Assembly (NCBI RefSeq): GCF_003205575.1
Contig: NZ_PYBW01000087.1
Coordinates: 11,888 to 75,887, forward strand
Length of the DNA stretch: 64,000 nt
From: Streptomyces tateyamensis
GTDB lineage: Bacteria; Actinomycetota; Actinomycetes; Streptomycetales; Streptomycetaceae
Direction of reading: 5' to 3'
Shown here piece after piece: positions 15,412 to 24,039 of this stretch. The stretch's first letter is position 1. Every line of letters begins with the position of its first letter. The notes beneath the pieces were generated by a model. The model searched no databases and was not told where the DNA came from. It saw only the letters and a program-made list of their open reading frames with translations. The position numbers and the translations under genes were made by a program.

Positions 15412-16743
15412 GTGCCCGTTCCGCGCAGCAGCAGCGACAACTCCCAACGCGCCGCGGTCTACTGCTGGCCGGACCCAGAAGCGGCCCGGCCGGCCGCCAC
15501 CGCCGGCGCGCCCTCGGCGGATCCACGCTGGCTGCTCGCCCTCCAGGAGAAGCACGCCCGCACCCAGGCCGCCACCCTCGGCCTCAGCCTGGCCCCGCGG
15601 CACGTCTTCACCGACCCTCGCCCTCCCCAGCTCCCCCCGGCCGCGGGTGCCGGGCGGCCGACCACCACACCCGCCGCCTGGTCCGCCATGCTCGCCGCCC
15701 TGCGCGCCGGGGAGTTCCGCCACCTCCTGGTCCCCCAGGCCGAGCAACTCGCGCACTACCACCACGCGTTCGCCCAGCTCCTCACTCTCGCGACCGACCA
15801 CCAGGTCCTGCTGCACGGCCACCCCAAGGACCTCAACGATCCGGCAGTCCGCGGCGAGCTGCTCCACTCCGCACAGGACAGCTGCCGCACCGCGGAGGAG
15901 GCCTCCGACCGAGCCAAGCGCGCCCACCGCAAAGCCGCGGCGAACGGACGCACCCACGGTGGCGGCCTGCGCCGCTACGGCTACACGGCAGGGCTGGCTG
16001 CCCTGGTGCCGGAAGAAGCAGCCGTGGTCCGTGAACTCTTCACCCGCTACCTCGACGGCGAGTCCCTGCGTGCGCTCGCCGTCGACCTGAACAACCGTGA
16101 GATCCAGACCGCCTACGGCAACAAGTGGACCGTCAGCGGTGTCGGCCGAATCCTCGAAGCCCCTCGCTACGCCGGCCTGCGAGTGCTCGACGGGGAGGTG
16201 GCCCGCACCTCCACCGGTGAGTACGTGGTCGCCGAATGGCAAGCCTGCGTCACCATCGCCGTATGGGAGGCCGCCCAAGCCCTACGAGCCACCCGCAACC
16301 GCGACCAGGCGGTCGGCCGCCGAGCCCGCCGCGAGTACCCGCTCACCTCGCTACTGCGCTGCACCCGCTGCGAACGCCACATGGTGGGCTCCATGGTCGG
16401 CAGCTACCCCACCTACGCCTGCACCTCGAACAGCAGCCTCGAATCCGCCCACTGCTCCCGTCACATCGGTGCCGAATCCCTGGAGGCCCATGTCACCGAC
16501 CGCGCAATAGCCATCCTCGAAGCCTTGCCCACGCCGCCCGATCCTGACAGCCCTGACGCGCTCGACGGCGTCCAGACCGGCCCCGGTGCCCGCTTCGCCT
16601 GGTCCCGGCTCAGCCCGGCCCGCCGGGCCGCGGTCTTCCGCCACCTCTTCGCGACGATCCGGATCGCCGCCTCGTCCACCAGCCGCAGCGTCTTCGACCC
16701 GACCCGGATCGAGATCCTGCCGCGCCACCTCTCCGCCGGCTGA
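15412..16743 (+). CDS. Large serine recombinase family protein with degenerate catalytic domain
   Basis: A 443-residue protein. Residues about 185-300 match the recombinase domain (GGLRRYGYT, AAVVRELFTRYLDGESLRALAVDLN, VGRILEAPRYAG). Residues about 320-365 are the recombinase zinc ribbon, with CTRC and a later Cys pair. The N-terminal part (about 1-150) is where the resolvase catalytic domain should be. It keeps the outline (AVYCW, LQEKHARTQAATLGL, VFTDPRPP) but not the expected Tyr-x-Arg-x-Ser nucleophile motif: the sequence is YCWPDPE. GTG 15412 follows AGGACCAGGA. It probably derives from an integrase or resolvase; strand-exchange activity is doubtful. Confidence 0.8.
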   Translation: MPVPRSSSDNSQRAAVYCWPDPEAARPAATAGAPSADPRWLLALQEKHARTQAATLGLSLAPRHVFTDPRPPQLPPAAGAGRPTTTPAAWSAMLAALRAGEFRHLLVPQAEQLAHYHHAFAQLLTLATDHQVLLHGHPKDLNDPAVRGELLHSAQDSCRTAEEASDRAKRAHRKAAANGRTHGGGLRRYGYTAGLAALVPEEAAVVRELFTRYLDGESLRALAVDLNNREIQTAYGNKWTVSGVGRILEAPRYAGLRVLDGEVARTSTGEYVVAEWQACVTIAVWEAAQALRATRNRDQAVGRRARREYPLTSLLRCTRCERHMVGSMVGSYPTYACTSNSSLESAHCSRHIGAESLEAHVTDRAIAILEALPTPPDPDSPDALDGVQTGPGARFAWSRLSPARRAAVFRHLFATIRIAASSTSRSVFDPTRIEILPRHLSAG

Positions 16744-16745
16744 CC

Positions 16746-17084
16746 TCACCCGGCACCTGCGGGTCCGCCCCGCAGGACGCGCAGCCTGCGCTGATACTCC
16801 TCCTCGTCGATCTCCCCGCGCGCGAACCGCTCCCCGAGAATGCGCTCCGCCCCGTCTCCCACCCCGCCGCTACTCCTGTTCCCGTCCCCACTAACGCCCC
16901 CGCTGCCACCCCAAGCAGCCGGCCCAGGTCCCGGCCGCGTCCAATGCGCCGCCGATCCCCGACGCATTGTTGTCAACAGCAGCCCGAGCAGCACCAACAA
17001 GATCAACACCCCGGTCACGAGGAGCCCGAACCCCCAGCCTCCTACGCCCATGCCAGTCCAGTGATGATGGTGGACCCACATCAC
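16746..17084 (-). CDS. SHOCT-domain membrane protein
   Basis: A 112-residue protein. A His-rich start (VHHHHW) precedes one membrane helix (about 15-40, GFGLLVTGVLILLVLLGLLL). A Gly/Ser linker follows, and a C-terminal SHOCT domain (ERILGERFARGEIDEEEYQRRLRVL). SHOCT motifs are short helical segments found at the ends of many small membrane proteins, with roles in oligomerisation suspected. GTG 17084 and ATG 17081 both suit the AGAGG upstream. The gene is convergent with the recombinase, with only two bases between their stops. Confidence 0.85.
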   Translation of the reverse strand: MMWVHHHHWTGMGVGGWGFGLLVTGVLILLVLLGLLLTTMRRGSAAHWTRPGPGPAAWGGSGGVSGDGNRSSGGVGDGAERILGERFARGEIDEEEYQRRLRVLRGGPAGAG

Positions 17085-17386
17085 TCATCACCTCTCTCAA
17101 CCCACCTCCCAGTGTGCTCCCGCCCTCCCGCGCATCACGGCAACGGGGCAGTCGGGGCCCAAGCACGCTCGTGCCCGAGGCCGCCACACCGCCCCGTCCC
17201 GCACTGCGTGCTCCTCCTCGCGGACTCCTGCCGCCGCCCGGCTCCACCCCCAGCGGCACCCGCCATCGGGTGGGATGATCGGTCCGAGGTCCACTCACGG
17301 CCCACCCCAGCTCCCAGACCCCGGACCTCCCGCACCCAGCGCCCGACCACCACGGACCCGCGACCGACACCAGCAGCGGAGGGATC
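17085..17386. other. Intergenic region between SHOCT and phosphatase genes
   Basis: About 300 nt separate these divergent genes. I see no gene here. A small hairpin, CACCCG/CGGGTG around CCAT, lies at 17257-17272, and the region must hold promoters for both genes. No -10/-35 pair stands out. Confidence 0.35.
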
Positions 17387-19201
17387 ATGGCCCCGGATCA
17401 GCCACGCTCCCCGGAATCCCCGAGCCCCACAGCTTCCGCTGCCGCGCCGCTCACCGTGCTCAGCCACACCGCCGCCCAGAAACTCGCCGACACGCTCACC
17501 CCGGCCCCGGATCCGGCCCTGCTCGACCTGTTGCTCACCGACTACCGGCTGCTGCGCCAGATACTCGACCGGGCCACCGTCGGCGTCGCCGTACTCGACA
17601 CCCAGCTGCGCTACCGCTACGTCAACAGCACCCTCGCCGCGATGAACGGAGTCAGCGCCGAGCAGCACATCGGCCGCCAGATCGCCGAGGTGGTCCCCGG
17701 GATCGACGTGGCCGCCGCCGAGGAGGCCCTGCGCGCGGTCCTGGCCGACGGCGTACCCCGGCTGCACACGGTCGAGGGCACTACCGCCTCCGATCCAGCC
17801 ACCGAGTCCCGCTGGTGGCACAACGCCTACCACCGACTGGACGACCCGCGCTCGCCCGAAGGGCCGAACGCCGAGCCGCTCGGCCTGGTCGCAGTGATCC
17901 TGGAGATCACCGAGGACCGCCGGATCCGCCAGGCCCTGGACGGGGCCCGCACCAGACTCGCCCTGCTGGACGAGGCCGCCACCCGGATCACCACCACCCT
18001 GGACGCGGAGCAGGCCGCCCAGGAACTCACCCGACTTCTCGTCCCCAGGCTCGCCGACGCCGCCGCAGTCGACGTGCTGGAGCCCACCCCCCACGACAAC
18101 GGCGGCCTGACGATGCGTCGGCTCTCGCTCAGCACCACCCCCGAACTGGTCGGGGCCGGCCGGTACTTCGGGGCAGCTGGCGCCCTCCTGCACCCGCAGC
18201 CCGGATCGGCCCTGGCGAGTTGTGTGACCGGGCAAGCCCCGATCGTTTTCAGCCACCCCACCGACGAGGAGGTGCGTCGGCTGGCCACCACCTCCCACCG
18301 GCTCACCTGGTACCGCAGGCTCGGCCTCCACTCGGCCGTCTTCGTCCCGCTCACCGCGGGCGGTGCGCCCATCGGGGTGGTCTCGCTCGGGCGGGCCGGC
18401 TCCTCCCCGGAGTTCACTGCCGACGAGGTCGAGTTGATCTCCGAACTCGCCGATCGCGCCGGCTCCGGCATCAGCAACGCCCAGCGCTACGCCCATGAGC
18501 ACGAGTCAGCCCTCGCCCTGCAACGCGCCCTGCTGGCCGAGCCCATGACGCCCCATCCGAACATCGAGTGCGCCCTGCGCTACCTGCCGGCGGGTGCCAC
18601 CGCCGAGGTCGGCGGCGACTGGTACGACACCGTGGCACTGCCTGGCGGCCACACCCTGCTGGTCGTCGGCGACGTGATGGGCCACGGGCTCGACGCGGCG
18701 GCCGCCATGAGCGAGTACCGCTCGCTGGTCCGGGCGCTGGCGTTGCAGCGCCGCTCCCCGGCCGGGATCCTCAACGAGGCCGAACGGATCCTGGACGCGC
18801 TGACCCCGGAGCGGGTGGCCACCTGCGTCCTGGCCTTGGTGGACCCGGTCAAGCTGCACACCACCTTCGCCACCGCCGGCCACCTCCCGCCCCTCCACCT
18901 GACAGATGACGGCACCGCCCAACTGGTCGACCTGCCGATCGGCCCTCCCCTCGGCGCCGGGGTCGGCGGCTACCAGCAACTGACGCTGCCCTTCGGCCCG
19001 GGAGCCACCCTCCTGCTCTACACCGATGGCCTGATCGAGCGCCGCGGCACCGACATCGAGGACTCCCTCACCACCCTGCGCAACCTGCCCCTCGACCCGA
19101 CAGCCCCACTGGAACACCTGATCGACACCGCCCTGACCGGCCTGGCCGCGGGCCACGGCGAGGACGACGTGGCGGTGCTGGCCGCGCGCCTCGCCCGGTA
19201 A
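17387..19201 (+). CDS. PAS-GAF-PP2C (SpoIIE-type) protein phosphatase
   Basis: A 604-residue cytoplasmic phosphatase. A PAS domain spans about 50-185 (LLRQILDRATVGVAVLDTQLRYRYVN...). A GAF domain follows at about 190-365 with FVPLTAGGAPIGVVSLGR. A SpoIIE/PP2C domain lies at about 385-604. Metal-binding acidic residues are visible in VGGDWYDTV, VVGDVMGHGLDAAAAM and GEDDVAVLAARLAR. Such proteins dephosphorylate anti-sigma-factor antagonists in response to signals sensed by PAS/GAF. The start has GGAGGG at ideal spacing. No anti-sigma gene lies nearby. A second PAS-GAF-PP2C gene sits at 35042. Confidence 0.92.
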   Translation: MAPDQPRSPESPSPTASAAAPLTVLSHTAAQKLADTLTPAPDPALLDLLLTDYRLLRQILDRATVGVAVLDTQLRYRYVNSTLAAMNGVSAEQHIGRQIAEVVPGIDVAAAEEALRAVLADGVPRLHTVEGTTASDPATESRWWHNAYHRLDDPRSPEGPNAEPLGLVAVILEITEDRRIRQALDGARTRLALLDEAATRITTTLDAEQAAQELTRLLVPRLADAAAVDVLEPTPHDNGGLTMRRLSLSTTPELVGAGRYFGAAGALLHPQPGSALASCVTGQAPIVFSHPTDEEVRRLATTSHRLTWYRRLGLHSAVFVPLTAGGAPIGVVSLGRAGSSPEFTADEVELISELADRAGSGISNAQRYAHEHESALALQRALLAEPMTPHPNIECALRYLPAGATAEVGGDWYDTVALPGGHTLLVVGDVMGHGLDAAAAMSEYRSLVRALALQRRSPAGILNEAERILDALTPERVATCVLALVDPVKLHTTFATAGHLPPLHLTDDGTAQLVDLPIGPPLGAGVGGYQQLTLPFGPGATLLLYTDGLIERRGTDIEDSLTTLRNLPLDPTAPLEHLIDTALTGLAAGHGEDDVAVLAARLAR

Positions 19202-19358
19202 CGGCCACTCAGCGAGATCCACCAGCCCGGAACTTCGCCGGCACATACCTTCACCCGACAGAGCGGCCCGCGATGCGCTCATCCACATTCCGGCTCCCTC
19301 GTGCGCCACCGCGAATCCGCTTGGGCCGCCCAGCAGACTGCGCGTAGCCTGTCGGACC

Positions 19359-19736
19359 ATGTGCTACCACGCGTTCAACGGCGCCTTCCGGCACTACGTG
19401 TGCGTGCCGTGTCGGCTCTCCTTCAAGGGCAGTACGTGGCCGATCCGGAGGCACATCTGTCCGGGCTGTCGTCAGCCGCTCGCCCTCGCCGGCTACGACT
19501 TCGCCGCACCCCGGCGACGCGACACGAAGGCGTGGTCCGTCGTCGCCGCCGTGCTCGCGGAGGGCCTGACTTACGATCACCGCCCCGGCTGCGGCTGCTC
19601 GCGGGTCCCCTCGTACCGACCCCGGACCCGAGCGCAGCTGCGCATCCGACGACGCGCGGCCAAGCAGCTGGGCCTGCCTCTGTCGGTGACCCTCGCCCGC
19701 CGCGATGCCTTCACCCCGGAAAGTCGCGACGAGTAA
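19359..19736 (+). CDS. Cys-rich zinc-ribbon-like hypothetical protein
   Basis: A 125-residue protein with two paired cysteine motifs, CVPC at 15-18 and CPGC at 34-37, separated by 15 residues: a plausible zinc ribbon. A later CGC pair and a basic Arg-rich C-terminus (RTRAQLRIRRRAAKQLGL) suggest nucleic-acid binding. Similar streptomycete proteins exist, sometimes with misleading metabolic names. No ligand or role can be deduced. It stands alone between the phosphatase and a minus-strand gene. Confidence 0.72.
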   Translation: MCYHAFNGAFRHYVCVPCRLSFKGSTWPIRRHICPGCRQPLALAGYDFAAPRRRDTKAWSVVAAVLAEGLTYDHRPGCGCSRVPSYRPRTRAQLRIRRRAAKQLGLPLSVTLARRDAFTPESRDE

Positions 19737-19883
19737 GCGCTCTCGATTGACCGCTCTCGATGTCGACCGCGCGACCCACGAGGCGACCTGAGCGCCGCTG
19801 GTCGCCGACGACCAGCGGCCCTGCCATCGACTCCAGCCGCCATGGACCCGAGCGACCGTCGACCGCGGCAACCAGCGGCTCGC

Positions 19884-20270
19884 TCAGCGGGTCGGCATAC
19901 CTCCGTGCGGGCTGTTGACCACCAGCGGCAGAGATCCTTCAGCAAGGTAGAAGTGCCCGGGGAAGTAGTCGATGTGGAGATGACCACCATCCTCGGCGGA
20001 GGCCATGCCGCGCAGGTTGTCCGCAAGCACCTCCCTGCTGGCCGGGTCACCACTGATCACGAGGAACCGTCGCTCGGGATCCAGATCGACGAGGACACCA
20101 GGACCAGCGGTCTTCCTCACCTCGATCCCCGCCAGTGCGTCGGTACCCGGTGAGGGCGAGGAGTCAAGGAACCCCTCGCCCTCGGCCACCCTGCTCACCA
20201 AACGGTTCAGTTCGTCCGCCGATGCTGTGAGATCCACTTCACCGCCCGCAGGGTCGCTGATGAGTCTCAC
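19884..20270 (-). CDS. Hypothetical protein, possibly Imm32-like
   Basis: A 128-residue cytoplasmic protein starting at GTG 20270. It has an N-terminal acidic/helical part (ADELNRLVSRVAEGEGFLD), a middle beta region (GVLVDLDPERRFLVISGD) and a characteristic end, HLHIDYFPGHFYLAEGSLPLVV. The HxHxDYFPGH pattern is reminiscent of small immunity-type proteins (Imm32-like), but I cannot confirm this. No toxin gene is next to it. Base composition is less GC-rich than in neighbouring genes. Confidence 0.65.
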   Translation of the reverse strand: MRLISDPAGGEVDLTASADELNRLVSRVAEGEGFLDSSPSPGTDALAGIEVRKTAGPGVLVDLDPERRFLVISGDPASREVLADNLRGMASAEDGGHLHIDYFPGHFYLAEGSLPLVVNSPHGGMPTR

Positions 20271-20331
20271 GCGGTCAGTACTCCTTCACAATGGGACGCC
20301 GAATCCTCCCCGCACAGCTCGCCTCCACCCC

Positions 20332-20850
20332 TTACAGCTCCCCCCGCTCCGCTCGCGCGGCCTCCTCCGCCGCCGTCTCGGCGGCCTTCACCTCGGCCTC
20401 GACCTCTGCGGCGGGGCGGCGGGCCACCCGGCCGCCGTGTTGCTCGGCGACCATGTCGAGCAGTGCCGGATCGGTCTCGTGGGCCTCGACGATCAGCATC
20501 GCGTGGCCCTCGGTCAGGTCCTTGCTGAAGACCAGCAGCCCCTCGGCTCCGGTCTGGAAGCGCTTCAGCTCGGCTGCTCCACCCAGCACGGTCCCGGCGG
20601 TCCAGCCCAGCAGCACGCCGATCGGGCCGCCGAAGAGCCCGAGCAACCCACCCACGATTCCGGTCGCCACCGTCGGGGTGCCCGCGCCACGCACCCAGCT
20701 CTCCGGCGTGTCCAGCAGCCCCTCGGCCGTCCGGACCAGCACCGCGGCCTGCTGCACCCCGTGCACGGCCTTCGCCTCGCCGAAGGCGTCGAGCGCCGGC
20801 TGCTTCCCGTCGAAGGTGATGAACACCATCGTGTGCTCAGCGTCCGCCAT
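20332..20850 (-). CDS. DUF1269-like protein with a glycine-rich membrane segment
   Basis: A 172-residue protein. It starts MADAEHTMVFITFDGKQPALDAFGEAKAVHGVQQAAVLVR, a ferredoxin-like N-terminal part seen in DUF1269 proteins. The centre is glycine-rich and hydrophobic (GIVGGLLGLFGGPIGVLLGWTAGTVLGG), and a second alpha/beta part follows (GHAMLIVEAHETDPALLDMVAEQHGG). The C-terminus is a charged Ala/Glu helix. ATG 20850 has GGAGGA upstream; in-frame upstream codons run into repeats and are rejected. The family is usually stress-associated, but its function is unknown. Confidence 0.82.
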   Translation of the reverse strand: MADAEHTMVFITFDGKQPALDAFGEAKAVHGVQQAAVLVRTAEGLLDTPESWVRGAGTPTVATGIVGGLLGLFGGPIGVLLGWTAGTVLGGAAELKRFQTGAEGLLVFSKDLTEGHAMLIVEAHETDPALLDMVAEQHGGRVARRPAAEVEAEVKAAETAAEEAARAERGEL

Positions 20851-21254
20851 CGCCAGTCCTCCACTTGTCACGTTCGACCACTCATCACGTTCCACCGACC
20901 GGACGCATCCCACACGGACCCGTCCCAGGCCGTCCCTACCCGCCCTGGCCCGACCCAGGCCTACCCCACCGACACGAGCCGGCCCCAGACCGTCCCGACC
21001 AGGCCGACCGGGCCGACCAGGCCGAACCGCCCCAGGCCGACCGAACCGGCGGACCCGACGGCGGACCGATCTGCGGACCGATCCGCGCACCCGACCCCAC
21101 CCGCAGGCTAAGCGCCTGCCACTGAAACAGCATCAGGACGGCTGCCGTCCGTTAACCGTCCACCAGCCGTCCGGATGCCGAACAGCTCGCGACACGCCGA
21201 ATCCACCCGCTCGGCCTCATGGTGGCGGCAGCCCCGGAAGCGGACAATCAGGGC
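20851..21254. other. Intergenic region with degenerate CCGACC/CAGGCC repeats
   Basis: Between the DUF1269 gene and lnt, about 400 nt carry a low-complexity tract. From about 20925 to 21060 variants of CGACC, CAGGCC and CCGAACC recur without strict period, and GCGGACCGATC occurs twice at 21061-21084. Open frames through this tract give only Pro/Arg/Gly-rich peptides and no ribosome binding site, so I call no gene. It must hold the promoters for both flanking genes. Confidence 0.5.
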
Positions 21255-23078
21255 ATGCCGCTCGGTCCCGCACTCACCCGACCCGCCCGCTACGGCTCGC
21301 TCGCCGCGGGCATGCTGCCGGTGCTGGCCTTCCCTGCCACCGACCTCGAATGGCTCGCCTGGGTGGCCCTGGTCCCAGGGCTGCTGCTCTTCCGGCGAGC
21401 CCCGCGAGCGCGCGAGGCGGTGGTCCGCGGCTGGTGGTTCGGCGCCGGGTTCGTGCTGGCCGCGATGTACTGGCTGCTGCCCACCGTCGGACCGGGGTTG
21501 CTGCTGATCGCGGTGCTCTTCGGCTCGCTGCAGGGCGCGGTCGGGCTGGCGGTCTGGCTGCTCCTGCGGCCCCCGTTGACGGCGCGCCGCGCCCTGGCGG
21601 CGCTGCTCGTGGTCCCCTCCGTCTGGGTGCTCACCGAGTTCGCCCGCTCCTGGCAGGCGCTCGGCGGGCCGTGGGCACTGCTCGGCGCCACCCAGTGGCG
21701 CCACCCCACCGTCCTCGCGCTCGCCTCGGTCGGCGGGATCTGGCTGGTCAGCGCCGCGGTGGTGGCGGTCAACACGGCCGTGCTGATCGTCCTGGTGGCC
21801 GATCGCACCGCGCTGCGAGCCGGCGCCTGCTGGGCGGCCGCGGCCGTGCTGCTGGCGGGGCCGGTGGTCTTCGCGCTCACGCCGGGTCCGCCGTCGGCCC
21901 GCACCCTCACCGTGGCGCTGATCCAGCCCGGCCCGGTCCCGGACAGCACTGCGCGGCTCGATGCCTCCGCCGCCCTGACCACCGAGTTGTTCCGCTCTCC
22001 GGGGCCGGCCCCGGAGCTGGTGGTCTGGGGCGAGTCCAGCGTCACGACCGACCTCACCCGGGATGCCACCACGCTGGCCAGGCTGCGCGCGCTGGCGGCC
22101 ACCGGCGGCACCGAGCTGCTGGTCAACGAGGACGCCCGCAAGGCCGACGGCCACATCTCCAAGGACGCCGTGCTGATCGACCAGCGCGGCATCGAGGCCC
22201 GCTACGCCAAGATGCGGCTGGTCCCGTTCGGCGAGTACATCCCGTTCCGCTCCGCCCTCGGCTGGCTGACCGGGATCAGCAAGGCTGCCGACGAGAACCG
22301 CACCCCGGGGCAAGAGTTCCACCTCTTCCAGCCCCCGGACCGCAGTGGGCGCCCGGTGCCCACCGGGGTGCTGATCTGCTTCGAGTCCGCCTTCCCCGAC
22401 CTGTCCCGCACCGCCGTGCTGCAGGGCGCCCAGCTGCTGGTGTACCAGTCGTCCACCTCCACCTTCCAGGACACCTGGGCGCCCAGCCAGCACGCCTCGC
22501 TGGCAGCGGTCCGGGCGGCCGAGACCGGGCGGCCGGTGGTCCAGGGCGCGCTGACCGGAGTGTCGGTGGCCTTCGATCCGCAGGGGCGCGAACTGGCCCG
22601 GCTCGGCACCGACCAACGCGGCCCACTCACCGTCCGGCTCGCACTGCCCGCCCCGAGCTGGCGCACCTGGTACGACCGCCTCGGCGACGTGGTCCCGTGG
22701 ACCGCCCTGCTGGTCACCGTGGTCGCGATCGGCGCCGGACTGTACAACCAGCAGCGGCCCCGAACCCCCGCTCCGCCAACCTCCACCCCCGCCCTGGCGG
22801 CTTCCACCCCGAGCCCCTCAACCCGCTCGGCCTCCACCCCCTCGTCCTCAACCCCAGCTACTTCTGCTACTTCTGCTTCGCCCGGCTCGGCTGCACCCTG
22901 GCGGGCTCGCCGGGCATCTTCGGGTGATCCGGGGGGTACGGCAGCTCGCCGAGCCCCTCGTCCCGTTCCTGACGCTCCGACAGCTCCAGCACCGATTCCA
23001 GACCGAACGAGTGCTCCGCCAGCTCCGCCCACGGATCACCGTGCTCCGCGAGCCGACCGGGGACCGTCCGCAGGGTGA
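21255..23078 (+). CDS. lnt: Apolipoprotein N-acyltransferase
   Basis: A 607-residue integral membrane enzyme that N-acylates the lipid-modified cysteine of lipoproteins. Several membrane helices fill residues 20-215. A carbon-nitrogen hydrolase domain follows at about 220-485, with catalytic Glu260 (VVWGESSV), Lys319 (YAKMRLVPFGEYIP) and Cys375 (GVLICFESAFPDL), matching the Glu-Lys-Cys triad of the family. One more helix is near 480-500. The last 105 residues are a Pro/Ser/Thr/Ala-rich tail whose final 212 nt overlap the convergent LigD-type gene. ATG 21255 is preferred to the ATG at 21219. Confidence 0.92.
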   Translation: MPLGPALTRPARYGSLAAGMLPVLAFPATDLEWLAWVALVPGLLLFRRAPRAREAVVRGWWFGAGFVLAAMYWLLPTVGPGLLLIAVLFGSLQGAVGLAVWLLLRPPLTARRALAALLVVPSVWVLTEFARSWQALGGPWALLGATQWRHPTVLALASVGGIWLVSAAVVAVNTAVLIVLVADRTALRAGACWAAAAVLLAGPVVFALTPGPPSARTLTVALIQPGPVPDSTARLDASAALTTELFRSPGPAPELVVWGESSVTTDLTRDATTLARLRALAATGGTELLVNEDARKADGHISKDAVLIDQRGIEARYAKMRLVPFGEYIPFRSALGWLTGISKAADENRTPGQEFHLFQPPDRSGRPVPTGVLICFESAFPDLSRTAVLQGAQLLVYQSSTSTFQDTWAPSQHASLAAVRAAETGRPVVQGALTGVSVAFDPQGRELARLGTDQRGPLTVRLALPAPSWRTWYDRLGDVVPWTALLVTVVAIGAGLYNQQRPRTPAPPTSTPALAASTPSPSTRSASTPSSSTPATSATSASPGSAAPWRARRASSGDPGGTAARRAPRPVPDAPTAPAPIPDRTSAPPAPPTDHRAPRADRGPSAG

Positions 23079-23874
23079 AGTCACCCGGCTCCGCGTCGTC
23101 CAGCTCCTCCCAGCGCAACGGGGTGGAGACGGTGGCCTCGGGCCAGGCCCGCAGCGAGTAGGCGGAGGCGATGGTGCGGTCCCGGGCCATCTGGTTGTAG
23201 TCGACAAAGAGCTTCTGCCCGCGCTCCTCCTTCCACCAGGCGATGGTCACGTGCTCGGGCATCCGCCGTTCCAGCTCGCGGCCGAGCGCGATCGCGCAGC
23301 GCCGCACCTCCTGGAAGGTCCACTCGGGGCGCACCGGCACGAAAACGTGCAGGCCGCGGCCGCCGGAGGTCTTGGGCCAACCGCGCAGCCCGTGCTCTCC
23401 GAGCAGTTCGCGCAGTTGGTGGGCGGCCCGCACCGCGTCGTGGAAGTCGGTGCCGGGTTGCGGGTCCAGGTCGAGGCGCAGCTCGTCGGGGCGGTCGGTG
23501 TCGGCCCGTCGGACCGGCCACGGGTGGAAGGTCAGGCAGCCCAGGTTGGCGGCCCAGAGCACGGCGGCCGGTTCGGTCGGGCAGATCTCGTCGGCGAAAC
23601 GGCCGCTGGGGAAGGCGATCCGGGCGGTGGGCAACCAGTCGGGCGTGTTCTTCGGTGCCCGCTTCTGGTAGAAGAACTCGCCCTCGACCCCGTCCGGGAA
23701 CCGCTGCAGCGTGGTGGGCCGGTCACGCAACGCGCCGAGCGCCGCGTCGGCCACCGCCACGTAGTACTGCGCCACGTCGAGCTTGGTGTGGCCGGGGCCG
23801 GGGTAGTACACCTTGCCCGGATTGCTCAGCCGCACCGTGCGCCCGCCGACCTCCAGCTCCACCGCTTCGCCCAT
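22867..23874 (-). CDS. Stand-alone LigD-type primase/polymerase domain (second copy)
   Basis: A 335-residue polymerase-domain protein of the LigD family. Landmarks: VRLSNPGKVYYPGPGHTKLDVAQYY, AAVLWAANLGCLTFHPW, the catalytic pair in LRLDLDPQPG, KTSGGRGLHVFVPV, and KLFVDYNQMARDRTIASAYSLR. The C-terminus (YPPDHPKMPGEPARVQPSRAKQK) is typical of actinobacterial members. It should fill gaps or add nucleotides during end joining. It is divergent from an ATP-dependent DNA ligase gene (165 nt gap); together they supply polymerase and ligase as separate proteins. The start lies where the family sequence begins, with a weak site. Confidence 0.93.
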   Translation of the reverse strand: MGEAVELEVGGRTVRLSNPGKVYYPGPGHTKLDVAQYYVAVADAALGALRDRPTTLQRFPDGVEGEFFYQKRAPKNTPDWLPTARIAFPSGRFADEICPTEPAAVLWAANLGCLTFHPWPVRRADTDRPDELRLDLDPQPGTDFHDAVRAAHQLRELLGEHGLRGWPKTSGGRGLHVFVPVRPEWTFQEVRRCAIALGRELERRMPEHVTIAWWKEERGQKLFVDYNQMARDRTIASAYSLRAWPEATVSTPLRWEELDDAEPGDFTLRTVPGRLAEHGDPWAELAEHSFGLESVLELSERQERDEGLGELPYPPDHPKMPGEPARVQPSRAKQK

Positions 23875-24039
23875 GCCCACCACGCTAGGGCCGCCACCAG
23901 CAACCGGCACGCCGTGCGGCCGAGCAGCCCCACCAGGCACACCAGAGGCACCAGCGAGACCAACGGCATCAGGCGCGCCGAATGCGGCTCCGAACGGCAC
24001 GCCGTGCGGCGGGCGGGCGGGTGACGCACCATCAGGGGT

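Noticed and set aside
14810..16090. Possible gene in the frame starting near 14810
   Set aside because: Its downstream part overlaps the recombinase gene in another frame with Arg/Pro-rich sequence. Only a short stretch before the frameshift matches the glycosyltransferase.
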